From NCBI GenBank assembly GCA_947034885.2, contig OX344758.2, forward strand, positions 17,759,067 through 17,823,066: a stretch of DNA of 64,000 nt, given 5' to 3'. Positions 45,111-57,495 of this stretch are shown here, piece after piece. The notes below the pieces were generated by a model that saw only the letters and a program-made list of their open reading frames with translations, made no database searches and was not told the DNA's origin. Source of the DNA: Thuidium tamariscinum (lineage: Eukaryota; Streptophyta; Bryopsida; Hypnales; Thuidiaceae). How positions within the stretch are numbered: the first letter of the stretch is position 1; each line of letters starts with the position of its first letter. Made by a program: the position numbers and the translations under genes.

Positions 45111-46801
45111 GCAAAATGTCTAGAATGATGTAGCTGATAATTCCTGCAAAATACAACATAAACATTACAAAAATTGGAAATAGAAATTGCAAATTCTAGA
45201 ATTAAAATAATGAGTTATAAAGTACATATTTGTGATAATAAAATTGAAAACATGGTAGACAACACAATCAACTTGTTTCATTAGTTCATATTTTGCACAT
45301 GCAGTCTCATACAATATATAATGAAGTATGCATCTAATGATACAAATAGAAAATAAGCTCAAAAACCCAATCAATAAAAACATTTGATTTGATGAAAAGA
45401 ATAATCGATAGCTTGAACAAAGTGACATACCAGTATGAAAGCAAATGATTAAAAGCTTAATATCAACAAAAATCCTATTCAAAAGATAAGTGTAATCCTA
45501 AACCTTGTCAAGTTCATGAAAAAGAATGATCAATTGTAGTTAGCATTGAAACTTATGAAATTAAACAATCAAGAATGCAATCTTAGCTAGCAAGCCCATT
45601 GATGTGAAGAATGAAAAGCTCAACCTTAGCAATTCCCTAACAAAAATGGTTTCTAATGTTGTCAATAGAACATATATGAAGCCAAAGGCATTCCAATCTC
45701 AAGATTTCTGTTTCAAGATCACTTAACTCAAAGAGAATCTAAAAAGCAATCTAAGATAAGATAAAGAAGAAAAAGTGACCATACAATTGAAACCTCAATC
45801 AATTCATTATCCAAACAACTTCAAAAAAGCTAGTAGTGAACTAACTCAAATACATCTTATAATTTGTCCACGTAATCAAAGCTAACAGTGAACTAACACA
45901 AGGACATTCTAGATGTTGCAGTTCACTACTACTCATTTAATTGGCCCACAATCTCATGAAGTGAAATATTAGCACATTGGCAAGATGCAAATTTCCATAG
46001 TGGCTCTAAGATGTCTGTCTGTCCTTCATTGAAAATTATATTTAGTACTCTAAGAATTTTTTCAAATCGACCTACTTGAATAGTAGTTACCTGAAACCAC
46101 GTCGGCCATTAGAAGATCCTTGTGACTAAATTGAGCCATCGATAACTTATTGGGTACTGGTCTCTGTTGTACGAGTTCATACAATTCGCAAAAGATTCTA
46201 GTAATGGCATTTATTAGCAATCTCCAGCTTTGGCAAGATTAATTTCGGGAAAATTGGACGTCGAAGAATGATGTTCAGCGCGCTGCCTGCTGCTAAGGTC
46301 TGCAACAATGATGTGAAACCAACGGGTGTTTTCAAGATGTGTATTAGTGTTCATAGCTCACAATGTTGATGTTAATGAAATGTAACATAAAGCAATTTGA
46401 AATGGAGTTTTTCTTGTTATTTTTGGCAGTGATTATGTGACCATACGGTGTCTCTTTAATTGAAATGATGCCAGTTTGTATTATGTTAGTTGTTTAGGAC
46501 AAGCATCTAGCTAGCATGTGAAAAACTCCTGGTTATCAACATGCACGCCTACTTGCTTGTCAGTACTCCCGTCACTTGGTGTGATGTACTCGCACTAGGC
46601 TCAACGGGATCTCAATTCGAGTCATTAGTACCATGTCTTTGTAATCATCTGTGACAAGTTGAAGAGCATATATATTACCAAAACAAAACTGACTCCCTTG
46701 AGGAATAGGCGTTATGCATCAATAACGAATCTCAAGATGCAGCTGGAGAATGTTCTAATTCTACTCCTCTTGTGACAAATGTTCATGAAGACGTGAGCTA
46801 C
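45111..46801. other. Upstream region of the transporter; 3' flank of the acyltransferase
   Basis: AT-rich to about 46080, then GC-richer. At 46091-46109 (minus strand) a short frame MADVVS ends in a good donor (TTTCAG|GTAACT), which may mark a leader exon of the transporter. Joining it to the next acceptor (45148 region) puts the transporter out of frame, so it is not placed in the coding sequence. Confidence 0.4.
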
Positions 46802-48992
46802 CTAATAGTACGCTAGTTGTTCCTGTGGACTTACTTTCATAATCGCGTCCACAATCACCTGAACCGAATCCGCATCGTTCAAAATCTTCATGTGGCCTTT
46901 ATTGGCCAGCGGGATCACCTCCAACTCCTGCCCTTCCACCGCCTCCCATTCCTTCACTACAGCAGTCAAGCTGCACACGTTCACGGTTCCATCACCATCA
47001 CCTTCTGTGATCTCAGGATGGCTGTCGAAGCCCTTCTTCACATAGCTCAAAGTTTCCGATGTCGGCACGTTGTAGCCGTAAATCAACGTCATAGGGATCC
47101 CCGGGGGCTGCAAAATCTCCGTGAGATGGGGGATTCGAGATTTGTAAGGAGCCACGCCTTCAGGAAATCCAATGTCCACAAAAAAACTCTCCATGTCAGC
47201 TGCTGAGTAGTTCCTGTCAGAAGCAACCACCAGGGTCCGGTTTCCGAAAACTCCAGAGACGGGCAGTAACCAGAGGTTGGACTCGGAGAGCCGTTGCTCT
47301 TCTCGCACCACGAGGGCGTTAACAAAGGGGACCCCTTCCGGATTGCCAGAAGCGAAAGTCATCATCTGTTCCACGGCTCCTCCCCATGGAGCCGACACGG
47401 AGATGAAGCGCGCTATGTATTGGCTCTTCCACTGCACGGATTGTTGGTTCAGGAAGTAGAGTGTCCACAAGCAGCCCATGCTGTGAGCAAGGACCACCAC
47501 CGGCTGGTTGCCATTCGCCCTGGACGCTGCTTCGATGAGCTCCTTCAAGTTTTGTAGGTATTTGAGGGCTACGTCCGATGCGTGTGGCCCCGGCGCGTAT
47601 CGAAAGTCGTAGGGTGCTCCGTATATTGACTTGCCGCTCTCGTAACCTCGTGCCTTGAGCGCGTTTACCAAGTGTATCATGTAGCCAGATACAATTCTAA
47701 AAACAAACCACAAGAAGATACTGCTCTCAATGACTCTCGATATCGAGGTAATTGCAGTCAGCCACTCGACAAGAGGAGCTTGGTTGTAACTCATAATCAT
47801 TCCCTTTGTTCGTTCAGTTTTTAAATTGACATTCCGTTCACTATCATATTGCTAAGTTTGGTGTTTAATGCAAACATGCAGATGGCGCATTCGTAGTACA
47901 AAAGAGATTGTACCCCATACGTCGCATCTACTGTAGACTCTTAGATCAACCAGAAAAACATCGTGATTTTCTCGATTGAGTGAGCCACTAAGTATTGTGT
48001 CTAATATGTTCGACAGCGTCATCAAGCATCATCTGACCTAATCTCCAGGCTCTGGAATATCATCGAACATGATATCAATGATGATTTCTGATCTAGAGGA
48101 GAGAGGCAGCCATTCAAAAAGAGCAGATGTGTAATAACCTATAACCATCACTACTGCGTTCTGCTTTCTTTCTGCTGTCTATTGTGAAACTCAATTTCCC
48201 AAGACTTTTGCTTCACCACTGGATCACCCAGCAGTGTCCTAATTGACGTTATGAAAATCTGGACTTAAGTTGTCATATCCAAGTTAGGTTGTGAAAATAG
48301 CACATCTTTGTCGGCTCGGCATGCACTACTTTTCAGTACCAAGCTCACATTTGAGTCACCTATCGTCCTTAGTACCATTTGAATCAGCAGAGAACATTTG
48401 CAGTGATTAAAACACAGCTTTGTGAGTGGGAGGAAGTGTTTTGAGAATCTTACTTGAGTGAGGGATCCAGGTACTCCATTCCTTCGGTAGTTCCAAAATA
48501 GGGCACCCGTGTTTCGACGCCTTTGACGTTGCTATACGCATCGGTCTCGGGGTTATAATCCAAGCTAAGGCGGTCGGCGAAGCAGGACGTGAAGGGCGGA
48601 AAGAGCGTTTTCACGTCCAGCCACAGCCGGAAATACCCTTTACTGAAGTTGCAGCACCACGGCTTCGTAGCTTTATAATCGGCTGTCAGTCTCGCCTCAA
48701 GCTGATTGCCGCCTGTGCCTGGGACGATGACCACCGGCGCGACATGAACGTCGTTGCTCTTCTTCGCTTCTGCTCGTGCTATGGACAGGTGCGTTGCCCG
48801 CAAATTTCCGCCAAGCCGTGCGAAAGGCCTGGCACTCGCCGCGGTGTGAACCGTGCCATACCCGGGGGACACAACTAGCGCCACGGTGAAAACGACAAGC
48901 AAGAATGGAGAAAATGTCCCAAACGTCGACGGCGGTGAATTGATCCTTTGGCGATGGCTTCGTTGATGCGATTCCGAGCGACCTGATTTCAT
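46802..48992 (-). CDS. Lecithin-cholesterol acyltransferase-like 1 (LCAT/PDAT superfamily)
   Basis: Two exons, 48454-48992 and 46802-47696, joined GT-AG in phase 2, 477 aa. Residues 30-47 are a hydrophobic signal or anchor segment (PFLLVVFTVALVV). The catalytic domain starts at VVIVPGTGGNQLEARL, the glycine-rich oxyanion region, and has KPWCCNF...RLWLD in the lid region, GAPYDFRYAPG, the nucleophile in VVVLAHSMGC, APWGGAVEQM, Asp in EGDGDGTVN and His in ANKGHMKIL, so the Ser-Asp-His triad is complete. It resembles Arabidopsis LCAT-like 1 (At1g27480) more than the PDAT or sterol acyltransferase branches. The reaction would be acyl transfer from, or hydrolysis of, phospholipids in the secretory pathway or outside the cell; the acceptor is not known. 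Met at 48992 is chosen as the first ATG of the open frame. Confidence 0.92.
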
Positions 48993-49079
48993 AGCGCGCG
49001 CGTAGCGCTTCAATAGATTCCTTGACGCCGACGGAGGAATCCGACACAGCTCCGATCCCGCAACCGAAAACTTACCGTT

Positions 49080-50330
49080 CCTCCTGCCGATCTGTACATC
49101 ACCGACAGAAAATCAGCTGTACACTATCATAGAACATCAAATTCCACATTGAAAGCTCAAAATTTCCACATGCCACAAATATCAATGAGCAGTAGCGGTG
49201 CGAGCGGACACAAAGACAAATTAACAAGCTCAAACACGTCCAAATTCAGGCTCAAGTTCAAGTTCACGCTCTTTAAAGAAAAGCAGAAAAAAAAGCAGAA
49301 TGCTTTTGATTGCCAAAGTTGCCTCGAATTGAAGAACATCAAATTCCCACCGAGAATCCAACATTTCTTCATCATAAAATTCGCAGATATCATCAACGAG
49401 CAAGAACGAACCGAACGGACACAACGACACATAACGAGCTCAAACAAGCTTAAGCTGAAAACGTAAATCAACTAGAAGCTAGACCGCCCCCCGAATTTCT
49501 GTCAAATTTATAGAACATCAAAATTCACACCAAGTTCAAAAATTCCACACGCCACAAAATTTGCGAATATCAATGTGCGGGTACAGACCAAACGAACAAA
49601 CAACGCACTAACGATCTGAAATAAGCTCAAGCTCTAAAAGCTTCTTTTTCCACAAAGGTACTCTCTCATGACATCAGCAGCCACCACAGTTCACTAGTGC
49701 GTGCAATTTCGACCACGAAATGGAAAGAAATGATCAAATCGGAGGCTAAAACATGTCACGACCAGCTCTAATTCAAATTCACTTCGAGTCCTCAAATTTT
49801 CCATAGCCAATAAATTCGCAGATGACAGTGTGTTGAACAGACGCAAACAAACAAGCACAATCTTACAGCAAAAAGGAGCTAAACGTAGAATGCCTAAAAT
49901 ATTCTGAAGTTCCGTCGAATGCAAGAAACATCCTCTGAAGATTCTTTTTCGTCGCAGGAATCCTCTTAATGCACAAGCGGCAACATTGTACTACTCGGAG
50001 TACAGATTCCTACAATTTTGACCGTACCTCGAAGTGCGAAGAATTGATCATATTCGCAGATATCAATGCGCAGAAACGAATTGAAGGGACACAAAGATAA
50101 ACTGGCTCAATCTCTAAGCCTTAAGGAGCTCAACGTAGAATGCCTTACAATTCCGAAGTTCCGTCGAATGCAAGAAACATCCTCTGAAGATTCTTCTTCG
50201 TCACAGGAATCCTTCTCGATGCATTAGCGGCAACAGTGTTTGGCTCGGAGTACTGATGACCGCTTTCATGACCTCGAAATGCGATGAAACCATCGAATGT
50301 GAAGCTAAAATCATCTTACAAACAAGTGCT
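49080..50330. repeat. Degenerate tandem array between two gene starts, 180-255-bp unit
   Basis: About five units share AAATTCGCAGATATCAATG-like cores at about 49177, 49378, 49558, 49813 and 50052, each followed by GGACACAAAGA or CAGACGCAAACAAACAAGC and AGCTCAA. The last two units (about 49770-50025 and 50040-50300) are closest, sharing GAAGTTCCGTCGAATGCAAG and AAACATCCTCTGAAGATTC. The array fills the shared upstream space of the acyltransferase (-) and the zinc-finger gene (+). Confidence 0.8.
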
Positions 50331-51610
50331 ACTTATAAAAATTGAGGTTGATGAAAGTAAGCTTAGATGGAAGCCACGGAAGCAAGGATAAATTGCGAGG
50401 ACGCGTGACTGGAGGGGAAGCCATGGCAACAGAGAAAAGGCGAGAAGGGCATGCGCGCTATTGTGGGAGCTTACGAGAAGGCCACCACTGAGGTTGGGCC
50501 AGCAAAAGACTTCAAGGATGACGAGTTGACGAAACCAGGAGGCACCTGGCTCGCTTGCAAAAAGTAAAAGACAAAAGTAAAAGACAAAAGTAGAAGTAAT
50601 AGTTGATAATCGTACTGGACACATGTCTGGAAAATCGATGACCGGATATATCCGGTTGTCTCGGAGACCGAGCCCATTCCAGACCTTATTTCTCTATTTA
50701 CAGGCTATTCCAGTCGTAGGGTTTGTGGCGACCTGGCTATTCTTGCGTTCGACGGATTCTCGTTTTTCGTTCGGATTTTGAATCTTGTTGGGGTTGGCGC
50801 TTGAGGACGTTCTGTGTGAGAGCAATTTGAGCAAATTCGACTTTCCTTGAGGTTTGTTTTGGAAATCTGTATTGCTTTTTCTTGATGATTTGGTGTTACG
50901 TCGATGGCGCGGAGTTCTGGCAGAGTTTTCAATTGGAAGCGATCGGTGCTGTTACTGATCGTCGATACGTGAAGTAGATTTGAAAATCACAGGGTTGTGT
51001 TGTATTGCTCCGTGGGAAGAGTTTCTATTTACGGTGATGATTTATTTCGTATTGCGTAAGAATTTTCGCAAATGTTTTTTTCGAATTAGGCTCTGCTATG
51101 TCAAGTCTGTAGCTCCACAGCTGAATCTGCTGTTTTTCGAACGTCTGACTTCAGCTTCATTTCCGTATCCTCTGTTGTTTCCTCAGGATAATTGTTTTGC
51201 AACTTGAGAGTCGAATGTGAACAGCACATGCCGCAGAATGAATTTCTATCTATAAGTTGATATCGATATCGTCATGTTCATCTTAATGTGCAATTTTCCT
51301 GATTCGCGCAATTCTGATGCAGTTCACGAGGTCACAGCCCTTGGTTTCAGCTTTCGTTCCGAGTTCAGTATGTGTTGCGAATCCAGCTTTTATTCAATTC
51401 CCGCGAGCTGGTAAACGATCACGTCCGTTAGAATTAAATGAATCAAGAAATTGCACGTCATCGAGTTGAAACAAAATTGGTAGATGGAGGTCGAAATCCT
51501 GAGTGGGAGGGTCTATAATTGTTCCTTCCGGTCAGGTTATCAGTTTTGAAGTCTCCTGCGGGGAGCCAATCCCGTCCCACTGCCCCGGCGAGATTTTACG
51601 GGAAGCAGTC
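50331..51610 (+). other. Promoter and leader region of the zinc-finger gene
   Basis: Unique sequence, GC-richer than intergenic DNA, with TTCCTTCCGG and GGGTTTGTGG type stretches. The transcription start was not located. A short frame begins at 51484 and stops after about 21 codons, so it is an upstream frame at most. Confidence 0.4.
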
Positions 51611-54600
51611 ATGAAGGGCAGAACTCTTGGCTTAGCTAGGGTTTGGACTTTGAGTAACGCGGGCAAGCACACTGCCACTAGCCTCGGTGTATCTCGAGAT
51701 TGGCGAAATCCTCTGTTTCGGAAGAGAGCGAACCCGGTGGCATCAGGATTACGGCGTGGTAGACCTCGGCATGAAGGAAAACTGGGTGCTTTGTATTTCC
51801 ACACAAGGTGAGTTTTGTAACTTTCTGTACCACGATCTGATAAAAAAAAATTTGATCATCTTCAGGAGATGCCGATTGTAATCTACGGCAGTTAAAACCA
51901 TGTCCAAACTCCTGCAAAGTTTTTCGATCCTTTGAAGAAGGTTCAAGTTTTTAATCTACTGTAGTAAGGTTTACTTTTTCCAGCAGATCCTAGACCTTCA
52001 ATGTAGTTTTGGAAGTGTGACCAGACTTCCAGACCTACGATGTGAAGTTTGCGATGTACTTGAATTATGGATTCGTTTCCGTTCGATGTGACCCTAGTCT
52101 GACATTCTTTACTGCTGAATCGGGTACTGCCCCTGAGCTTCTCCCTAGTGACTCTTCTAGATTTTCTAATTTTCTTGCAACTCGGCTGAGAGGGTCTACT
52201 GATAGTTTGAGCTACTAGAGGTAATACACCAAATGGCATAGTGATTTACTTGGGAATCGGTAGATATTCGTGTTATTATTGCTGGTTTGTTTTTGTGGGA
52301 AGGTCTTTCCTCTCTAGACCGAGTTATTTCACCGAATGTATCTTGTTTTCATTATTAAGCGCATTACTGTAGCTTGTAGCAAAGAACTTAGTGCGTCTGG
52401 CATGGGACCGTAATTTGCATGAGCCCAAGAAGTGGTCACGGTTGTGAGAAATTTCAGCTTTCATAAAGTGGATGTCATATGGGTATGTTTGTGAGACGTG
52501 CTGACACATGGAGGTATCATTAGGTACTGTTTGTTTGGTATGTTTGAGCTAGTGACACCTTACCTATCATAAGTTTTGTGTGTTTAAGCTCTTGACACCT
52601 CACCACCATTCATTATCTACTGTCGGACCCACCTTTGCGCTGGTGTGCTAGAGCTAGTGACAGCTTACCATCACTTGTCTTTCAACAGCAATCAGTTGCA
52701 GAGATATCGATCAGGACATCCGCTCTACACACGGTCGGCAGATGGCTTTTCGCTGCACCGATCAGGTGTTATGAGCAGGAGTGGTGCAAATTTGAAGTGG
52801 ACGAAATCCCTCATGAAACGATCTTTATCTGCTAGTGCGGTATATTCTTCAGCGATCTCTTCTTTCTGTTTTCTTCTAGGAGGCACATTAAGGCCAAACG
52901 ATGTCGATTGTAGTTAGTTGCTCTTGTCCGATGTGCACTCATGTGTATTGCTTGTCCAGGCTGCGACAAAAGCGGTGGCTGAAGCAGAGAAAAAGAAGAG
53001 GGATAAGAAAGAAGCTGCTGTAATGGCCAAAGCAAAAGCCAGAGATGATCGGAGGGCTCTGCAGAAAAAGGCACAGCTACGTTCAGGTACTGCCGCACGG
53101 TTCCCTCTATGTTAGGTACCTCTCAATTGTCTGGAAACGATTACTTTCACCATTTGCACGGGGTTTCCTTGCAAATTTTGATGAGGGAATGTTTGACTTA
53201 CAATTCATCATCATATTTGCGGCACGACTGAGTCAGGATTTTCTTTTTGCCGAATAATATTGATTCTGTGCTGCGTATTTATATTCGCATTTATTGCTTT
53301 TTCGATCATCTTACAGGGAGCCTGGGACTGCAAATACTGAACTAAGAGGATGGCCTTCTTTGTTTTGTGATTGTTTGTTTGATTAGTGTTCTGAGGATGT
53401 TGTGGTGCTTTTGTGCAGGGACTGTTGGTCCTTCCTCGGTTTCGTCATTAGAGTCACGGGGAACCGGGGGACCTGTGTGAGTATACATTGACTTGCTGTT
53501 TAGCCGAGTATCATTTGGTTGATCATAATCACCTGTCATGTCTGCTTAGCTTACAAAATTCTTTTAGCTTAGTTTACTTACTTTGCTTCCCGCTGGATGT
53601 GACTCTTCTGTTCTAGCAACTTGAAAACTGTTCAACTGTTAACTCACTATTCCACTTTCAGTATGAATGTGTGGTTGTGTTGTGCACAGCACTCCGGAGT
53701 GGGATATGTGTGTGTTGAAGGAAAGAATTACCTGTCATGCAGTTATGTACGAAAAGGATTTGGCAATCAGCTTGTCCGGGACTCGAGGACAATAGCACGT
53801 GCATTCGCCAGCGAGAAAGTGCGGTGGAGCCTTCACAATGCAAGACTGCGCAGAGCTAAAAAGCAAGCAATTTGTCTGTATTATACAAGGTTCGGTGTAT
53901 GCAAGAGAGGGGATGGTAAATGCCTCTATATTCATGATCCTGAGAAAGTGGCTGTTTGCACAAAATTTCTGAGAGGTTCTTGCTCAGATCCAGCTTGTCA
54001 CTTGACCCATAAGGTACAAGTCGTTGTGACCGAGTTTTGTAGCCTCTTACTTTGTCACGAATGTTTGGTTTGTGAATACGAAGACTAGGAATAATGAGAG
54101 CTATATTTCCTCCAACCTTGCGACTGTTTTGTATAAGGACACCGATCTCACTGGTTCCGCTTTCTCTGGTGAACCTGGAGTTGTCTAATTACCGCGCTGA
54201 ATCGGGCTGACTTAGCGGAAGTGACTTCATAATCGTACATGAATTCTGGTGTACTTGATAGCTCGGACCTTTTCTATTGCAGGTTATACCTGAGCGCATG
54301 TCAGACTGCTCGTACTTCCTGGAAGGTAGGGTTTATTTTGAATTCAGTCTATTGTGTTAACAACTGTTTTATTATAGATCTCAGTTCCAACATCACACAA
54401 TCTAGTCCCTCCAGGCGTGGGCCTCGCAGGTTTCATGACGTATTGTGAATTGCCAATGAGTCTCATGTGAACGGATGCTCTCCAATTGAGGTTTGATTCA
54501 GAACGTTTTGGTCGTGTTCCAATGATGTTTGGAAAATGATTATGTTGGATCTGCAGGGCTATGCACAAATGAAAGCTGCCCTTACAGGCATGTCAATGTC

Positions 54601-55277
54601 AATCCAAAGGCTCCAATTTGTGAAGGCTTTCTCCAAGGCTATTGTGCGGACGGTGACATGGTAAAGCACACATCTTTCTTTTGCTTGTTCCTCGAATGCC
54701 GTCTTATAATCGACTTCGCCCAAATGGCTACTGAGCTTTGCTTAGTACCTGGCCGTTACACTTTGCCAGGTTTTATTGTTCTCTTGATTGTGGATCAAGT
54801 TAGTTGATATGGAAAGACTAACTTTGGTTCTCATTTGAGCAGTGCAACAAGAAACACACATATGTGTGTCCTGAGTATGCTTTGGCAGGAAAATGCTCAT
54901 CGAGTGCCTGCAAGCTTCGTCATGTAAAGAAGGAGAAACAGCCGACATCTGCATCAAAGGACAGCGTAGGCTCAAAAAGAGAAGGTAGGTATTTTGCACC
55001 CACTGCACCAGCTGATGGAGAAAATCAAGGACAATGTGTGTCTGGAGCTAGTATGGTGGGTGACAAGGTCACAGAGTCAGGTGACGACAGAGTAGATTTC
55101 ATCAGTGTTGACGAGGTAGAGTTAGAGTCATATAAAGAGAACCAGGACGCCGACATGTTCCTGGACCATAGGGGTGTTGTGTTGTTGAGTAGGCTTCCGA
55201 AGGGTGGTGCTAATAACGTTTTAGAGAGTCTTTTAAAGCCTAGGTTTTTGCTCAAACGAGATGTTAGTGCTTCTTGA
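51611..55277 (+). CDS. CCCH zinc-finger protein, plant C3H7 / ZC3H3 type
   Basis: Eight exons: 51611-51807, 52689-52839, 52960-53086, 53419-53476, 53743-54013, 54283-54325, 54557-54660, 54843-55277. GT-AG, phases close, 461 aa. Five C3H fingers follow each other: C222-x8-C-x6-C-x3-H242, C250-x7-C-x4-C-x3-H267, C277-x7-C-x4-C-x3-H294, C304-x7-C-x5-C-x3-H322, C326-x8-C-x4-C-x3-H344. Before them is the signature YVRKGFGNQLVRD...SEKVRWSLH. Upstream is a Lys/Glu-rich coil (117-158); after them comes an acidic tail ending ESLLKPRFLL, as in plant relatives. In animals ZC3H3 works in nuclear poly(A) RNA export and exosome targeting; the plant role is less clear. Start at 51611 is the first ATG of the frame and the least certain point. 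A GTAGGT inside the last exon (54986) could be an unused donor. Confidence 0.88.
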
Positions 55278-56313
55278 AATTTCCAGTCTTTATTTCTCAG
55301 AGTTAGTGATCAGTGTTTTAGCCGTCAAGTCACAGGAGGTCTAGTTGTTTCAATAGGTTTCGTGAGTGGAATCGATTAGTGAGGTTTATCTGCCTGGAGG
55401 TGTGCTTGGTAGAGCTCTGTCCATACGTATTGGCTGGAGGATTTATTTGGCTCTACTGGTGAATGGGGATGTCAAACGGAGCGCAAGGTGCTGTCTCCAA
55501 ATGCACCAGGACGGATTAGCTGAGTGGAGGAATGTAGCTTGGCGACCAGGGTGGTGGCAGGTTGGAATTCGTTTGAAGTGCTTTAAAATATCTCCGGGGT
55601 GTATCTTTACATTTGCAGTGGGAGTAGGTGGTACGTTTTCTTTTAGGTGTAAGATGTATAGGTTCTTAGTTTTAGCTCGTTCTTTAGTTAGCATGATGAG
55701 CTTGAGACGGCTCGTACCCTGGTGCCTTACGAAGTCAGGATTGGTGGCGAGGTCATGTGATCTAGTCAAGTTTTTTTACTTCAGCAAATGTTGAAGAAAT
55801 TTAGGAGGCAATCGCCATGGAAGCCTTGAGGGGTCAGTTTCAGATTGAATTTGTGAGGATTGTTCATGGCAATGTACACTACGATACTTGGTAATAAAAT
55901 TGACATTCTTTCAATATCAGGACTTTTACTGCTAATGGAACCGGTTGTTTTGTATATGCATTATCAAAGACAGGATAGGCTTCAGTCATAAGTCTTGATT
56001 GTCCTTCGCATTCTTTGGCCTCCCGAAGATCTATTTATATGACCCTAAGTAGGACCATAAATTCTGGTGACATTTATCCTGAGAGATGCGCTGTGTGTCC
56101 CAGTTGGATACCCAATCTAATGCGAAATTGTCTGTCATTAGACAACTGTAAGAATCTCTCTTGCCGAATAATTGTGAAAATTTGTGCAGGCAGACAACTG
56201 TTAGTAAGAATCTCTTTTGCCGACTAATCGTGAAAACTTGTGCATGCAGACAACTTAAGAATGTTCCTAGTCGGATAGTTGTGGAAATTTGTGCAGGCAG
56301 ACAGTTGCATTAA
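55278..56313. other. 3' flank of the zinc-finger gene
   Basis: Unique, moderately GC-rich to about 55900, probably 3' untranslated. From 56140 to 56310 the block 'GACAACTGTAAGAATCTCTCTT-TGCCGA-TAATTGTGAAAA-TTTGTGCAGGCA' recurs three times at about 60-70-bp spacing. Confidence 0.5.
56140..56308. repeat. 60-70-bp tandem repeat, about three copies
   Basis: Units share GACAACT, AAGAATCTCT or AAGAATGTTC, GCCGA-TAAT, GTGAAAA or GTGGAAA and TTGTGCAGGCAGACA, beginning near 56141, 56190 and 56250. Non-coding. Directly abuts the TTAA element at 56314. Confidence 0.7.
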
Positions 56314-56534
56314 CCCTGTAACGCCGCTGCGGACACTAAGTGTCCGCTGGACGACAGAGAATTCTTGCATGTAAGACAGAATTGCATTTGTTCCTGCTTA
56401 GATTTTTGTGCAAAAGGGAAGGTCATGAATAGTAATTTGGTCTCCAATGAATACTTTTGAATTTTTTAAAGAAGGTAGATTTGCACGGTTTCAAAAAGCA
56501 TGATTTCCATGGAGACCCACTTGTCCTTACAGGG
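56314..56534. mobile_element. TTAA-bounded short element, possibly piggyBac-type MITE
   Basis: TTAA (56310-56313), CCCTGTAACGCCGCTG, then about 190 bp, then TTACAGGG and TTAA (56535-56538). The ends match as CCCTGTAA. A GCGGACACT/AAGTGTCCGC hairpin lies just inside the left end. The left end is nearly the same as that of 14087-14810. Exact TTAA on both sides and short CCCT ends fit piggyBac-type MITEs. No transposase. Confidence 0.7.
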
Positions 56535-56694
56535 TTAAAGCTTCTAAAGCTTCTAGTTGGATAATTGAATTGTGTCAATGTCTGTATTCAAATAAGATTT
56601 TAAAGCTAAATTTTCTTACAAATTCTACTAAAATTCTAATTTCATTGAAGAGAGAGTCAAGAATCAATATAAGTGCATATTGGTATATCCATAC

Positions 56695-57495
56695 TTGAAG
56701 ATAGGTAGTTTGTTTTGTTTTGTTTTGTTTGTCATGTTGAGATCTCCTAGCTTGTGCATCCCCCAATTGTGTGCTTAGTATTGTTGGAAAGCTCTTGGCA
56801 AAGAGTGGTGCATGGGCTTGGTTTCATGGCATTCCAACCTATGGTGTAAAAGTTATGAATTTTTGAATATTTTTGGTTCTAAAAAATTAAAAAATTACTT
56901 TTATTTCTATTTTGGTTGCAATCTTGGTATTGTCAAAATCTCTTGATGAGGAGGGGTGCATAGACTTTGTTTTGTGACATTTGGACCTACAGTGGGAAAG
57001 TTTCCATGCATTAAAAATTTGAAAAATTACTTTTATTTTGGATTTGTTTGTGGCAACGGTATAGGGCACACAAGTCTATACCTTAAGACAAATAGTTTGT
57101 TTTGTTTTGTTTGTTTGTTTATCGCGTTGAGATCTCTCGGACCATGCATTCTTTAGTAGTATGTTTGGTATGTTGGAAAGCTCTTGGCAGAGAAGGATGC
57201 ACAGGCTTTGTTTTGTGGCATTCCAACCTATGGTGTGAAAGTTATGGATTTTTTAGTATTTTTGATTCCAAAACATTAAGAAAATACTTTTACTTATATT
57301 TTGGTTGCAACCTTGGTACTGTCGGAAAGTCCTTGGCGAGGAGGGGTGCATGGACTTTGTTTTGTGGCATTTGGACCTAGCTATGGTATGAGAGTTATTA
57401 AATTTCAAAGTTTTCATGCATTACAAAATTGAAAAATTACTTTTATTTTGGATTTGATTGTAGCAACGACACAAGGTACAGGAGTGATATTGAAA
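56695..57495. repeat. Tandem duplication, about 390-bp unit with inner half-repeats
   Basis: Unit 1 (about 56703-57090) and unit 2 (about 57091-57490) share TTTTGTTTTGTTTGT, GTTGAGATCTC, GGAAAGCTCTTGGCA, GGCATTCCAACCTATGGTGT and AAAATTGAAAAATTAC or similar. Each unit holds two related halves (the CTTTGTTTTGTGGCATT motif appears in both). Fragments recur at 58760-59060 and 61640-62060. Non-coding. Confidence 0.8.

Noticed and set aside
46817-47557. Plus-strand frames opposite the acyltransferase
   Set aside because: They are antisense to a clearly conserved coding exon.
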